Below are positions 17,362-24,618 of a stretch of DNA of 64,000 bases, in pieces. The notes below the pieces were generated by a model, which ran no database searches, was not told where the DNA came from, and saw nothing but the letters and a program-made list of their open reading frames with translations. The position numbers were made by a program, and so were the translations under genes. Source of the stretch: JAYKHL01 sp035284865 (GTDB lineage: Bacteria > Cyanobacteriota > Sericytochromatia > S15B-MN24 > JAQBPE01). The stretch covers positions 1 through 64,000 of the forward strand of contig JAYKHL010000082.1 in NCBI GenBank assembly GCA_035284865.1, written 5' to 3'. Each line of letters opens with the position of its first letter. Within the stretch, counting starts at the first letter, position 1.

Positions 17362-18546
17362 ATGCGCCTCAGCGTCCTGTCCCACTCCTGCGTCGTCGAC
17401 ACCAACCAGCAGCTCTACGCCGCGCTGGAGGCGCAGGGCGTGGTGCTTCAGCTGATCGTGCCCGAGGCGTGGCGCGACGACCTGACCGGGCGCGTGCTCC
17501 GGCCGACCCGCTGGGAGGGCCTGCAGGCCCGGGTGCAGCCCGTGCCCGTGTGGGCCTCCGGCAGCGTACCGCTCCACGTCTACCGCACGGACCTGCGCCG
17601 CTGGCTGTACCTCTTCCAGCCCGATGCCGTCTACTGCGAGAACGAGTCCTACGCGCTGTCCACCTTCCAGGCCGCCCTGGCCAACCGGCTCTCCGTCCGT
17701 CGCCCCCTGCTGGTGCGCAACAACCAGAACCTGGCCAAGCCCCTCCCCTGGCCCTTTCAGCAGGCCGAGCGCTTCGTGCTGAGGCAGGCGGCCTGCGCCA
17801 ACCTCATCAACGCGGAGGCGGGGCAGCTGCTGCGGGCCAAGGGCTACAAGGGCCGGCTGGCCTACCTGCCCTACGGGGTGGACCCCGACCACCACCGCCC
17901 GATGGACGCCCGCAAGCTCCGGGCGGCCTGGGGCTCGCCGGCCTTCGTGGTGGGCTACGTGGGGCGCCTCGTGGAGGAGAAGGGCCTGGAGGTGCTGCTC
18001 GAGGCCTTTTCCCGGCTGCACCCGGAGAGCGACGCCGCGCTGGTGGTGCTGGGGGACGGCCCGCTGCGCGCCGAGCTGACGCAGCACCTGAAGGCCCCTC
18101 CCCTGGCGGGTCGGGTCCGCTGGCTGCCCGCCGTGCCTCACCGGGAGGTGCCCCTCTACCTGAGCGCGCTCGACGTCCTGGTGCTGCCATCGCTCACGCG
18201 GCCTGGCTGGAAGGAACAGTTCGGCCGCGTGATCATCGAGGCTGCGGCCTGTGGGACGCCCACGATCGGCTCTGACAGCGGCGAGATCCCGCACCTGATC
18301 GGGCGGCTCGGGGCAGGGCTGGTGGTGCCCGAGGGGCAGGTCGAGCCGCTGGCCCGTGCCCTGGCCCAGCTCCAGGCCGACCCCGCGCACGTGCTGGCCC
18401 TGCGGGAGCGGGGCCGCCGGGAGGTGGTCCAGCAGTATGCCCACGACGCCCTGGCCTACCGCTTCAAGCAGCTGCTGGAGGGGCTGGTGCGAGACAGCGG
18501 GGCCGGTCCGGACGAGGGCCTTCCGGCCTGGCTCCCGGAGGGCTGA
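17362..18546 (+). CDS. Family 4 glycosyltransferase
   Basis: GT-B enzyme of 394 residues. Its N-terminal half reads LSVLSHSCVVDTNQQLYAAL and holds LVRNNQNLAKPLPWPFQQAE. The C-terminal half has VGYVGRLVEEKGLEVLLEAF, LVVLGDGPLRAELTQHL and FGRVIIEAAACGTPTIGSDSGEIPHLI, the donor-binding region of GT4 with the conserved Glu. The start lies behind an extended -10 (17342-17350). Six bases separate it from the next glycosyltransferase, so the two form an operon. Sequence of the N-terminal half resembles glycosyltransferases acting early in glycan assembly, but the substrate is unknown. Confidence 0.88.
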   Translation: MRLSVLSHSCVVDTNQQLYAALEAQGVVLQLIVPEAWRDDLTGRVLRPTRWEGLQARVQPVPVWASGSVPLHVYRTDLRRWLYLFQPDAVYCENESYALSTFQAALANRLSVRRPLLVRNNQNLAKPLPWPFQQAERFVLRQAACANLINAEAGQLLRAKGYKGRLAYLPYGVDPDHHRPMDARKLRAAWGSPAFVVGYVGRLVEEKGLEVLLEAFSRLHPESDAALVVLGDGPLRAELTQHLKAPPLAGRVRWLPAVPHREVPLYLSALDVLVLPSLTRPGWKEQFGRVIIEAAACGTPTIGSDSGEIPHLIGRLGAGLVVPEGQVEPLARALAQLQADPAHVLALRERGRREVVQQYAHDALAYRFKQLLEGLVRDSGAGPDEGLPAWLPEG

Positions 18547-18551
18547 CCCCC

Positions 18552-19742
18552 GTGCGGATCGCGCTCGTGTGCCCGAGGCTGCCGCCTCACCCTGGCGGCG
18601 TGGCGGACCACGCTGCACGCTGGGCCGAGGCCATCGCCACCCACCTCGGCCACGAGGTCATCGCCCTGACCGGCCCCGGGGCGTCCTCGCCAGGCGTGCC
18701 AGGCGTCCGCCTCGCGCCCCCCGTGGAGGCCTGGGGCCTGGCCGCCCCCCGAAGCCTGCCGGCCGCCATCGCGGCCGTGGCGCCCGACCTGGTCGTGCTG
18801 CAGTACGTCCCTCAGCTGTACGAGCGCCGGGGCTTCAGCCTGGGCATCGCGCTGGCTGCGCGGACCGTGGCCCTGGCCGGCTGGCCCTTGCTGACGACGG
18901 CCCACGAGCTCTGCTTCGGCTGGCCCGAGGGGCTGCGCCACGCGCCGGCCGGCCTCGTGCAGCGACTCGCCCTCGTCCCCCTCGTCCGGGCCAGCAGGCG
19001 CCTGGTGGTCACGGTCGCGGCACGCGAGGCCGCCTTGAGGCGGGCGTTTCCCTCCCTCGCCGGCCGGTTCAAGACCCTGCCGGTGGGCCCCAACCTGCCG
19101 CCCCTGCCAGGCGTGGACCGGGCGGCCTGGCGCCGGGCACGCGGCTGGACCGCCGAGGAGATCGTGCTGGTGTTTCAGGGCGGCGCGCACCCCAGCAAGG
19201 ATCGGGAGGCCCTGCTGGCTGCGCTGGAGGGCCTGGACGCGGCCGGCCTTGGGGGCCGGCTCGTCTGCCTGGGCGGGGCACCTCCCGTGGCCCACCCGCG
19301 GGTGACCGGGCTGGGCCAGCTGGAAGAGCGGGAGGCTCGGGAGGCCCTCTCCGCCGCGGACGTGGCCCTCGCGCCGTTCCTGGACGGCGCCTCGGGCCGC
19401 CGAAGCTCCCTCGCCAACGCCCTGGCCTGCGGGCTCGCGGTGGTGTCCACCGAGGGGCACCACACCGATCCCGCCTGGGCGCGTGCGGAGGCCATGCGCC
19501 TGGCCCCGGCAGGGGACCCCGCGGCGTTCGCCCGGGCGGTGGTGTCGGTGGTCGCGGACGAGGCCACGCGCCGGCGCCTCGGGGCGGCGGCAGCGAGGTT
19601 CGCCGCGGCCACCCTCGGGTGGGACGTGCTGGCCCGGGCCTGGGCCCCGCTGCTGGAGGAAGCCCTCAAGCCCCCAGCGGCGCCGGGGGCCTCGGAGGCA
19701 GCCCCGTGCGGCGCCGCGAGCGACGCAGCGGAAGGGCCGTGA
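18552..19742 (+). CDS. Family 4-like glycosyltransferase
   Basis: 396 residues with a GT-B layout. RIALVCPRLPPHPGGVADHA at the N-terminus is the nucleotide-sugar transferase type with a GGV acceptor loop; LVFQGGAHPSKDREALLAAL and LGQLEEREAREALSAADVAL occur in the C-terminal half. The usual EPFG-EAM donor motif is replaced by GRRSSLANALACGLAVVST, so this is a divergent member. The GTG start is six bases after the preceding gene, which implies co-transcription. The final 25 residues are Ala/Pro-rich and probably disordered. Confidence 0.8.
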   Translation: MRIALVCPRLPPHPGGVADHAARWAEAIATHLGHEVIALTGPGASSPGVPGVRLAPPVEAWGLAAPRSLPAAIAAVAPDLVVLQYVPQLYERRGFSLGIALAARTVALAGWPLLTTAHELCFGWPEGLRHAPAGLVQRLALVPLVRASRRLVVTVAAREAALRRAFPSLAGRFKTLPVGPNLPPLPGVDRAAWRRARGWTAEEIVLVFQGGAHPSKDREALLAALEGLDAAGLGGRLVCLGGAPPVAHPRVTGLGQLEEREAREALSAADVALAPFLDGASGRRSSLANALACGLAVVSTEGHHTDPAWARAEAMRLAPAGDPAAFARAVVSVVADEATRRRLGAAAARFAAATLGWDVLARAWAPLLEEALKPPAAPGASEAAPCGAASDAAEGP

Positions 19743-19787
19743 TGGGGCGGTAGAAGAGGGCCGGAGCCCCCGCCGCGCGACGCCGAC

Positions 19788-20081
19788 TCATGGCTGCGCC
19801 TCCGGGCGGGCACCGACCGCCTGCCCCGTGCCGATCAGCCGCAGCTCCTTGACGCGCTGCCGGCGGGCCGGTGCTCGCAGGGCGCGGGTGTGCAGCTCTC
19901 CGGCCAGCGGCGCGTGCCAGTCGGCCGCGTGGGTGCGCCCAGCAGCCCCGAGGGGGGCTGCGGAGCTCGTCGCCAGGGGCGACGCCCCCACGGCAAGCGG
20001 TGCGGCGGGGACAGCCCCGGCCGGAACCGTCGCGACGGCCAGCAGGGCGGTGACGGTGCTCGCGAGCAAGATGGGAAGCAT
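19788..20081 (-). CDS. Small secreted protein of unknown function
   Basis: 97 residues with a clear signal peptide (MLPILLASTVTALLAVATVPAGAVPA). The mature part is Ala-rich and then basic (RAPARRQRVKELRLIGTG). The ATG at 20081 is chosen because GAGGG precedes it and the signal peptide starts there, although the frame stays open further upstream. It is divergent from the histidine kinase gene at 20201 and shares its control region, which holds an 11-bp direct repeat. It might be a periplasmic partner or target of that kinase; this is inferred from position only. Confidence 0.55.
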   Translation of the reverse strand: MLPILLASTVTALLAVATVPAGAVPAAPLAVGASPLATSSAAPLGAAGRTHAADWHAPLAGELHTRALRAPARRQRVKELRLIGTGQAVGARPEAQP

Positions 20082-20098
20082 TCGGTGGCCCTCACAAG

Positions 20099-20142
20099 AC
20101 GTTCTGTCTCTTGGATCTTGGCGGGTCGGCCACGTTCTGTCT
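20099..20142. repeat. Direct repeat ACGTTCTGTCT, 33 bp apart
   Basis: ACGTTCTGTCT occurs at 20099-20109 and again at 20132-20142 between the divergent secreted-protein and histidine-kinase genes. The 33-bp period equals about three helical turns, so two bound regulators would face the same side. It is a candidate response-regulator or repressor site. Confidence 0.45.
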
Positions 20143-20172
20143 GCGCGGTCCGTCACGTCGCCGGGGTCACCC

Positions 20173-20181
20173 TGGTAGAAT
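20173..20181 (+). promoter_or_regulatory. Extended -10 element of the histidine kinase gene
   Basis: TGGTAGAAT lies 19 bases before the GTG start at 20201. Together with the upstream direct repeats it makes a plausible regulated promoter. No -35 is seen. Confidence 0.45.
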
Positions 20182-20200
20182 GACCCCCGGAGAGTGGCGT

Positions 20201-21658
20201 GTGAGCGAGACCTACTGGTTGGTGCCGGCGCTGGTGGCGGACGCCCTCGCGCTGCTGATGGTCACGGGGCTGTCGGCCCTGGTGCTCTGGCAGTTCCCCA
20301 AGACGTTCTTCCGCGCCTGGGTGGTCGGCCAGGCCTGGCGGTGCGCGGCGGTGCTGCTCGGGGCCGCGGCTGCCGCCTGGCCCGGGCACCCGCTGCTGGC
20401 GGGCGTGGTGCTGGCCTGCATGGTGACAACCAGCCTGGCAGTGGTTGACACCGGCCTGGCCTACCGGGGCATCACCCTCGCGGCACGGTGGCGCTGGGCC
20501 GCCTGGCTGCTGCTGGTGGGCGCGGGCGGGGCCCTCTCGGCCGCGGGCGGGGCCCCTGACACGGCGGTGTACGTGCCGGGCTTCCTCGGCTATGCGGCCT
20601 CGTCGGCGCTGCTGGTCTGGGCGTTCTGGCCGACGGGCCCCTTGGGCAGCGTGCTTGGCCAGCGGCTGGTCTCGGGGGTCGCGGTCGTCTGGGTCGTGGA
20701 GGCCCTCGTGTATCCGGTGGTCATCCAGCGCAGCCTCCCCTGGGTGGCCCCGCTGCAGGTCGGCTCCGCGCTGCTGACCGTGACCATCGGGATGGGCATG
20801 ATCATCCTGCTGCTGGAACAGTCACTTGGCCGCGAGCAGCGGCTCGTGCTGGAGTCTCGCGAGCAGACGCAGGAGCTGGTGCGCACGCTGGAGGCCCTGG
20901 CCCGAAGCCGCAGCGAGGCTGCCCACCACACGTGGGTGGCCCGCGAGCAGGGGGCCCTCGTGCGGCAGATCGTGCACGACCTGCGGAACGCCACGCAGGC
21001 GCTCCAGCTGATCGCGGAGGAAATCGATGCGGTGACACGGCACTCGCCCGAGGTCCAGGCCCTGCTGGCGGCCCTGGACCGTCAGCTGACCTTCATCTCG
21101 ACCTTTCTGAGCGAGAAGCTGGTGTGGATCGCCAACCGACAGCCCGGTCCGGTGGAGGGCACGGCGATCGGCCCCGTGTTCGAGGCGCTGGCGTCGACCT
21201 TCGCGCCCATCCTGGCCACCCGCGGACAGACGCTGCATGTCACCCCGCCCGAAGGGCCCTGGCGGCTGCGGGTCTCGCAGGTGGAGCTCGATCAGATCGT
21301 CGGCAACCTGCTGCGCAACGCCCACGAGCACACCTCAGACGGGACGGCCATCCGCCTCTGGGCGGCCGTGTCGGACGGCTGGGCGACTTTTTACGTGGCG
21401 GACAACGGCCCTGGTCTGGCCCTGCAGGACCAGGCCCGGCTGGGGCGAAGCGAGCCCCGTGCGGACGGCAGCGGCGTGGGGCTCGCCAACGTCTTTGCCC
21501 TGGTCACCCGGGCGGGTGGGGCGTTCGGCGTCGTCAGCGAGCCGGGAGCAGGTGCCACCTTCCACGTGCGGCTCCCGTTGACGGCCTGGGGTGAGGCAGC
21601 GCCCCCGGCAGCCGCCCAGGCTTCACGGGCGGCAACGCCGGCCGACGAAGCAGCGTGA
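20201..21658 (+). CDS. Membrane-bound sensor histidine kinase (orphan)
   Basis: 485 residues. Residues 1-210 hold about seven membrane segments with no large periplasmic domain, suggesting sensing in or near the membrane. A coiled-coil linker (about 210-245) leads to the phospho-acceptor helix QIVHDLRNATQALQL with H259. The ATPase domain follows: N-box NLLRNAHEH, G1 DNGPGLAL, G2 GSGVGLANV, and a late GAGATFHVRLP. The GTG is chosen because GGAG precedes it by eight bases; an ATG seven codons upstream is the alternative. No response regulator gene is in the window, so its partner is elsewhere. The last 125 bases overlap the converging SOS gene. Confidence 0.88.
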   Translation: MSETYWLVPALVADALALLMVTGLSALVLWQFPKTFFRAWVVGQAWRCAAVLLGAAAAAWPGHPLLAGVVLACMVTTSLAVVDTGLAYRGITLAARWRWAAWLLLVGAGGALSAAGGAPDTAVYVPGFLGYAASSALLVWAFWPTGPLGSVLGQRLVSGVAVVWVVEALVYPVVIQRSLPWVAPLQVGSALLTVTIGMGMIILLLEQSLGREQRLVLESREQTQELVRTLEALARSRSEAAHHTWVAREQGALVRQIVHDLRNATQALQLIAEEIDAVTRHSPEVQALLAALDRQLTFISTFLSEKLVWIANRQPGPVEGTAIGPVFEALASTFAPILATRGQTLHVTPPEGPWRLRVSQVELDQIVGNLLRNAHEHTSDGTAIRLWAAVSDGWATFYVADNGPGLALQDQARLGRSEPRADGSGVGLANVFALVTRAGGAFGVVSEPGAGATFHVRLPLTAWGEAAPPAAAQASRAATPADEAA

Positions 21659-22007
21659 GGAGCCCGCCGCGACGGTGGCCCGGGCGGGAGAGCAGCCCCA
21701 ACCCCACGATCAGCCGCACCTGGGCCGGGGCGTGCACGCCCACCAGCAGGCGCAGCAGCCCCAGGGCGGCGGGCAGGATCTCGGCCTGCGAGGCCGTGGC
21801 GCGAGGCAGGACGGTGCTGCAGTGGTGCCGGCAGCCGTCCGCGTCGATCAGGGTCACGGTGACGCGACGCGCCCAGCGCCCCCGCCGACGCAGGTTCCGG
21901 CAGGTGGCAGCGACCACGCCCGAGAGCCGGTCGGCCCAGGCGTCCCAGGGGGCGCCGGCGGTGACGCGGGGGGACACAACCGCGGGGTGAGAGAACAGCG
22001 ACAGCAT
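21534..22007 (-). CDS. SOS-controlled free-standing protein resembling a Y-family polymerase little finger
   Basis: 157 residues. Residues 20-112 follow the pattern of the little-finger (IMS C-terminal) domain of DinB/UmuC polymerases: WADRLSGVVAATCRNLRRRG, then RRVTVTLIDADG, STVLPRATASQAEILPAALG, and AQVRLIVGLGLLSRPG. That domain grips DNA and binds the sliding clamp. No palm or fingers domain precedes it: the ATG has AGGAGG five bases upstream, and only 120 bases separate it from the divergent lipoprotein gene. Two LexA-type operators lie 24-60 bases before the start. The last 45 residues, Pro/Arg-rich, are read from DNA that also encodes the end of the histidine kinase. Possible roles are a clamp or DNA-binding accessory to translesion synthesis, or a relic of dinB. 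The domain call rests on pattern reading and needs a profile search. Confidence 0.6.
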   Translation of the reverse strand: MLSLFSHPAVVSPRVTAGAPWDAWADRLSGVVAATCRNLRRRGRWARRVTVTLIDADGCRHHCSTVLPRATASQAEILPAALGLLRLLVGVHAPAQVRLIVGLGLLSRPGHRRGGLLTLLRRPALPPVKPGRLPGALPHPRPSTGAARGRWHLLPAR

Positions 22008-22030
22008 CGGGGCCTCCTCTTGACGCCTTG

Positions 22031-22042
22031 GAACGCTTGTTC
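22031..22042. promoter_or_regulatory. LexA operator (SOS box) GAAC-GCTT-GTTC
   Basis: GAACGCTTGTTC is an exact match to the GAAC-N4-GTTC palindrome bound by LexA in Gram-positive and some other bacteria. It is centred about 30 bases before the start of the minus-strand little-finger-like gene, where a repressor would block the promoter or transcription start. Confidence 0.75.
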
Positions 22043-22055
22043 GAAAAGCTTAATC

Positions 22056-22067
22056 GAAAGCTTGTTC
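22056..22067. promoter_or_regulatory. Second LexA-like operator GAAA-GCTT-GTTC
   Basis: One mismatch from GAAC-N4-GTTC, centred 25 bases from the first box. Tandem boxes of this kind would allow cooperative repression. It lies just upstream of the -35 of the divergent lipoprotein gene and could influence both genes. Confidence 0.55.
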
Positions 22068-22075
22068 GAGGACCA

Positions 22076-22104
22076 GTGACGGCTGTCACCAAGCACGGTA
22101 TGAT
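22076..22104 (+). promoter_or_regulatory. Sigma-70-like promoter of the 22130 lipoprotein gene
   Basis: -35 GTGACG (4/6) at 22076-22081 and -10 TATGAT (5/6) at 22099-22104 are separated by 17 bases. The start codon lies 26 bases after the -10. It is one of the few places here with both boxes recognisable. Confidence 0.5.
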
Positions 22105-22129
22105 GGGACCGTTCGCACCTGAGGCCATC

Positions 22130-22621
22130 ATGCAACGTGTCCTAACGGTTGGCATCGGGCTCGCCCTCCTGGCGGGCTGCAGAGGAAACGCCCCGCTATC
22201 GGGGGCAGCGCCTGCCGCGGCGATCCCACGTGGCGCCACCTTGATCGGCCTCGATGCGGGCACCCTCGTCGGCGTGGATGCGGGCAGCATGGCGGCCAGC
22301 GGAGCCCGGTCATCGCCCTCGTGCCTGGCCCAACGCGTCCACCTCCCTGCTGCGCCGGAACCCGTGCGGGGACAGCCCCTACCCCTTGCCGTGGAGGCAA
22401 GCGTCACCGGGCTGCGCATCGACTGGAGTGCCTCGGCGGGCACGCTGTCCAGCCCCTCCGGGCCGGAGGTGGCCTGGACGGTCCCGGACGGCGACGGCAG
22501 CTTCACCGCGCAAGCCCTGGTCACCAGCCCAGCCGGAGAGACGCTGACGCTGACGTGGGTGCTGTCCAGCGAGGGAACCACCCTCACGCTGGCTGCCCCC
22601 ACCTCCCCCCCCTGTCCCTAG
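22130..22621 (+). CDS. Lipoprotein of unknown function
   Basis: 163 residues with a signal peptide ending in the lipobox LLAGC (Cys about residue 17), so it should be lipid-anchored. The mature part has ATLIGLDAGTLVGVDAG and then a beta-rich segment (PLAVEASVTGLRIDWSASAG, VTSPAGETLTLTWVLSSEG) that reads like a single immunoglobulin-like or PKD-type fold. The ATG at 22130 places the signal peptide at the N-terminus. No specific family was recognised. moeA begins 14 bases after its stop, so the two may be co-transcribed, though no functional link is obvious. Confidence 0.7.
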   Translation: MQRVLTVGIGLALLAGCRGNAPLSGAAPAAAIPRGATLIGLDAGTLVGVDAGSMAASGARSSPSCLAQRVHLPAAPEPVRGQPLPLAVEASVTGLRIDWSASAGTLSSPSGPEVAWTVPDGDGSFTAQALVTSPAGETLTLTWVLSSEGTTLTLAAPTSPPCP

Positions 22622-22634
22622 GCTCGCCACGCCG

Positions 22635-23879
22635 ATGTTGCGGGTCGACGAGGCGCGCGCGCGGATCCTGGCCACCCTGTCCGCCTTGCCGGCCAGACCG
22701 GTCGCGCTCCCGGAGGCCTGTGGCAGCGTGCTGGCTGAAGGCATCCGAGCCACCGAGGCCTTGCCGCCCTTCGACAACGCGGCCGTGGACGGCTACGCCG
22801 TCCGGGTCGCCTGCGTGCGGGGGGCCTCGGCCGACACTCCGGTCCCGCTGCGCATCACGGGCGAGGCGCCCGCAGGTCGGCCGGTCGATGGCCTCGTGGT
22901 GAGGCCGGGCTGTGCCGTGCGGGTCATGACCGGTGCCCCCCTGCCCGCTGGCACAGAGGCCGTCGTGATGCGGGAGGACACCCACGAGGCGCCTGAGGCG
23001 GTGCGGGTGTGCGCCCCGGCGGCCCCCGGAGAGCACATCCGGCGAGCCGGCGAGGACGTGGCGCCGGGCGCCGCGGTGCTGGGCGCCGGCGCCACCCTGA
23101 AGCCCAGCGCGATCGCCCTGCTCGGCGCGCTGGGCGTGACGCGGGTGGTGGCCCACCGCCGACCGAGCGTGGCGCTGCTCGCGACGGGCGATGAACTGGT
23201 GTGGCCCGACGAGCCGCTTCGCCCTGGCCAGATCCGGGCCAGCAGTGCCCTTGCGCTGGAGGCCCTGGTGCGGGCGGCCGGAGGCGAACCGCGCCAGCTC
23301 GGCATCGTGCCGGACGATCGGGCGGCGCTCGAGGCGGCCCTGGCGCGGGCCTCCCAGGCCGACCTGATCCTCACCACGGGAGGGGTGTCGGTGGGGGACC
23401 ACGACCTCGTCCGGCAGGTGCTGGAGCGCGAGGGCGCGATCGCCTTCTGGCGGATCGACATGCAGCCGGGGAAGCCGCTTGCCTTCGGCCACTGGGCTGG
23501 CACCCCCCTGCTCGGCCTCCCCGGAAACCCCGTCAGCAGCCTGGTGTGCTTCGAGCTGTTCGCCCGCCCTGCCATCCGTCGGCTGGCAGGGCACACCGCC
23601 GTGGTGCGGCCCTCGCTTCAGGCACGTCTCGCTGCCAACCACGAGAAGCGCGCGCCACGGCGTCAGTACCTGCGCGCCGCCGTGGCGCTGACCGACCAGG
23701 GACTGACAGCCACGCTGGCAACGCGCCAGGGCTCGCACCAGCTGACGGGGCTGGTGCAGGGCAACGCCCTGGTGGTGCTGCCCGAGGGGCCGGGGCACTG
23801 GGCAGCGGGGGATGCCGTCGAGGTGCTGCTGCTGGAGGAGCTGGAGGCCTATGGACATCGCGATCCTGACGCTCAGTGA
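22635..23879 (+). CDS. moeA: Molybdopterin molybdenumtransferase MoeA
   Basis: Inserts molybdate into adenylylated molybdopterin, the last step of molybdenum cofactor synthesis. The 414-residue protein has LPPFDNAAVDGYAVR, RVMTGAPLPAGTEAVVMRED, the domain III motif VALLATGDEL, the MPT-binding ILTTGGVSVGDHDLVRQVL, and GLPGNPVSSLVCFE near the C-terminus, all diagnostic of MoeA. Length matches the family (about 400). It overlaps the start of mogA by 29 bases, so the two are translated together. Presence implies at least one molybdenum enzyme in the organism, none of which is in this window. Confidence 0.96.
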   Translation: MLRVDEARARILATLSALPARPVALPEACGSVLAEGIRATEALPPFDNAAVDGYAVRVACVRGASADTPVPLRITGEAPAGRPVDGLVVRPGCAVRVMTGAPLPAGTEAVVMREDTHEAPEAVRVCAPAAPGEHIRRAGEDVAPGAAVLGAGATLKPSAIALLGALGVTRVVAHRRPSVALLATGDELVWPDEPLRPGQIRASSALALEALVRAAGGEPRQLGIVPDDRAALEAALARASQADLILTTGGVSVGDHDLVRQVLEREGAIAFWRIDMQPGKPLAFGHWAGTPLLGLPGNPVSSLVCFELFARPAIRRLAGHTAVVRPSLQARLAANHEKRAPRRQYLRAAVALTDQGLTATLATRQGSHQLTGLVQGNALVVLPEGPGHWAAGDAVEVLLLEELEAYGHRDPDAQ

Positions 23880-24324
23880 CTCCCGAGGCCCCCGCGAGGA
23901 CGAGAGCGGACGCGTGGTGGCCGAGATCGTGGCGCGCTGGCCTGGCGCGACGGTGCGCGAGCGGGCCGTGCTGCCAGACGACCGCCCTGTGATCGAGGCA
24001 GCCCTGCGCCGCCTCGCGGACGAGGCTGGGGTGGCCCTCGTCCTCACCACGGGTGGGACGGGCGTCGCGCCGCGGGACGTCACGCCCGAGGCCACGCTGG
24101 CCGTCTGTGACCGCCTGGTGCCCGGGCTGCCGGAGCTCATGCGGGCCGTCAGCCTGGCGAAGACCCCGATGGCAAGCCTCTCCCGCGCCCAGGCGGGCTT
24201 GCGGGGCAGCACCCTGATCGTCAACCTGCCCGGCAGCCCCCGGGGCGCGCGCGAATGCCTGGAAGCGATCGCCCCGGTGCTGCCTCACGCCGTCACGCTG
24301 GCCGGTGGCGGGCGGCCGCACTGA
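23851..24324 (+). CDS. mogA: Molybdopterin adenylyltransferase MogA/MoaB family
   Basis: Adenylylates molybdopterin before MoeA loads the metal. The 157 residues begin DIAILTLSDSRGPREDESG and contain LVLTTGGTGVAPRDVTPEAT and LIVNLPGSPRGARECLEAI, the signature of the MoCF domain. The ATG at 23851 is inside the end of moeA; the Met gives the expected N-terminal beta strand. The upstream in-frame codons overlap moeA coding sequence and have no homology. MoaB-type proteins share the same motifs, so the name mogA reflects pairing with moeA. Confidence 0.92.
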   Translation: MDIAILTLSDSRGPREDESGRVVAEIVARWPGATVRERAVLPDDRPVIEAALRRLADEAGVALVLTTGGTGVAPRDVTPEATLAVCDRLVPGLPELMRAVSLAKTPMASLSRAQAGLRGSTLIVNLPGSPRGARECLEAIAPVLPHAVTLAGGGRPH

Positions 24325-24618
24325 GGGCGCGGCGAAACGCTCGCCCCGCGACGCGCCCCCACGGGCCGGCCCCAGCTGGCACCTGCGCCGATGGCCCCGG
24401 GGCAGGCAGAGGACCTGGGCGCGCTGGGGGCCCACGGCCTGCCTCCAGCTGGCACTTGCGCCGATGGGGACGTGACGTCGGCGCCCGATCCCGGAAGGCG
24501 CCTGAGGGGCAGCAGGGATGGGGGCAGCCACGACACCCCAAGGGGCGCAACACCGGCCGATTAAAGTTGCGACCAGGGAGTATGGGACCGTTAGCCGCTT
24601 CATGAAGGGTTGACCACC
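24325..24618. other. Intergenic region with a 23-bp direct repeat
   Basis: 294 bases without a gene between mogA and a lipoprotein gene. CCAGCTGGCAC-Y-TGCGCCGATGG occurs at about 24371-24393 and 24444-24466 with one mismatch, 73 bp apart; each copy holds the palindrome CCAGCTGG. Further down, a short AT-rich island (GATTAAAGTTG, 24559-24569) and TATGGGACCGTT (24581-24592) precede the lipoprotein start. The 11-mer ATGGGACCGTT also follows the -10 of the 22130 lipoprotein gene. Confidence 0.5.

Noticed and set aside
2210..19742. A capsule or O-antigen locus with a known sugar
   Set aside because: No polymerase (Wzy), chain-length regulator or nucleotide-sugar synthesis gene is present, so no structure can be named.
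21534..22007. A complete DinB or UmuC polymerase
   Set aside because: There is no palm or fingers sequence, and only about 120 bases lie between its start and the divergent gene.
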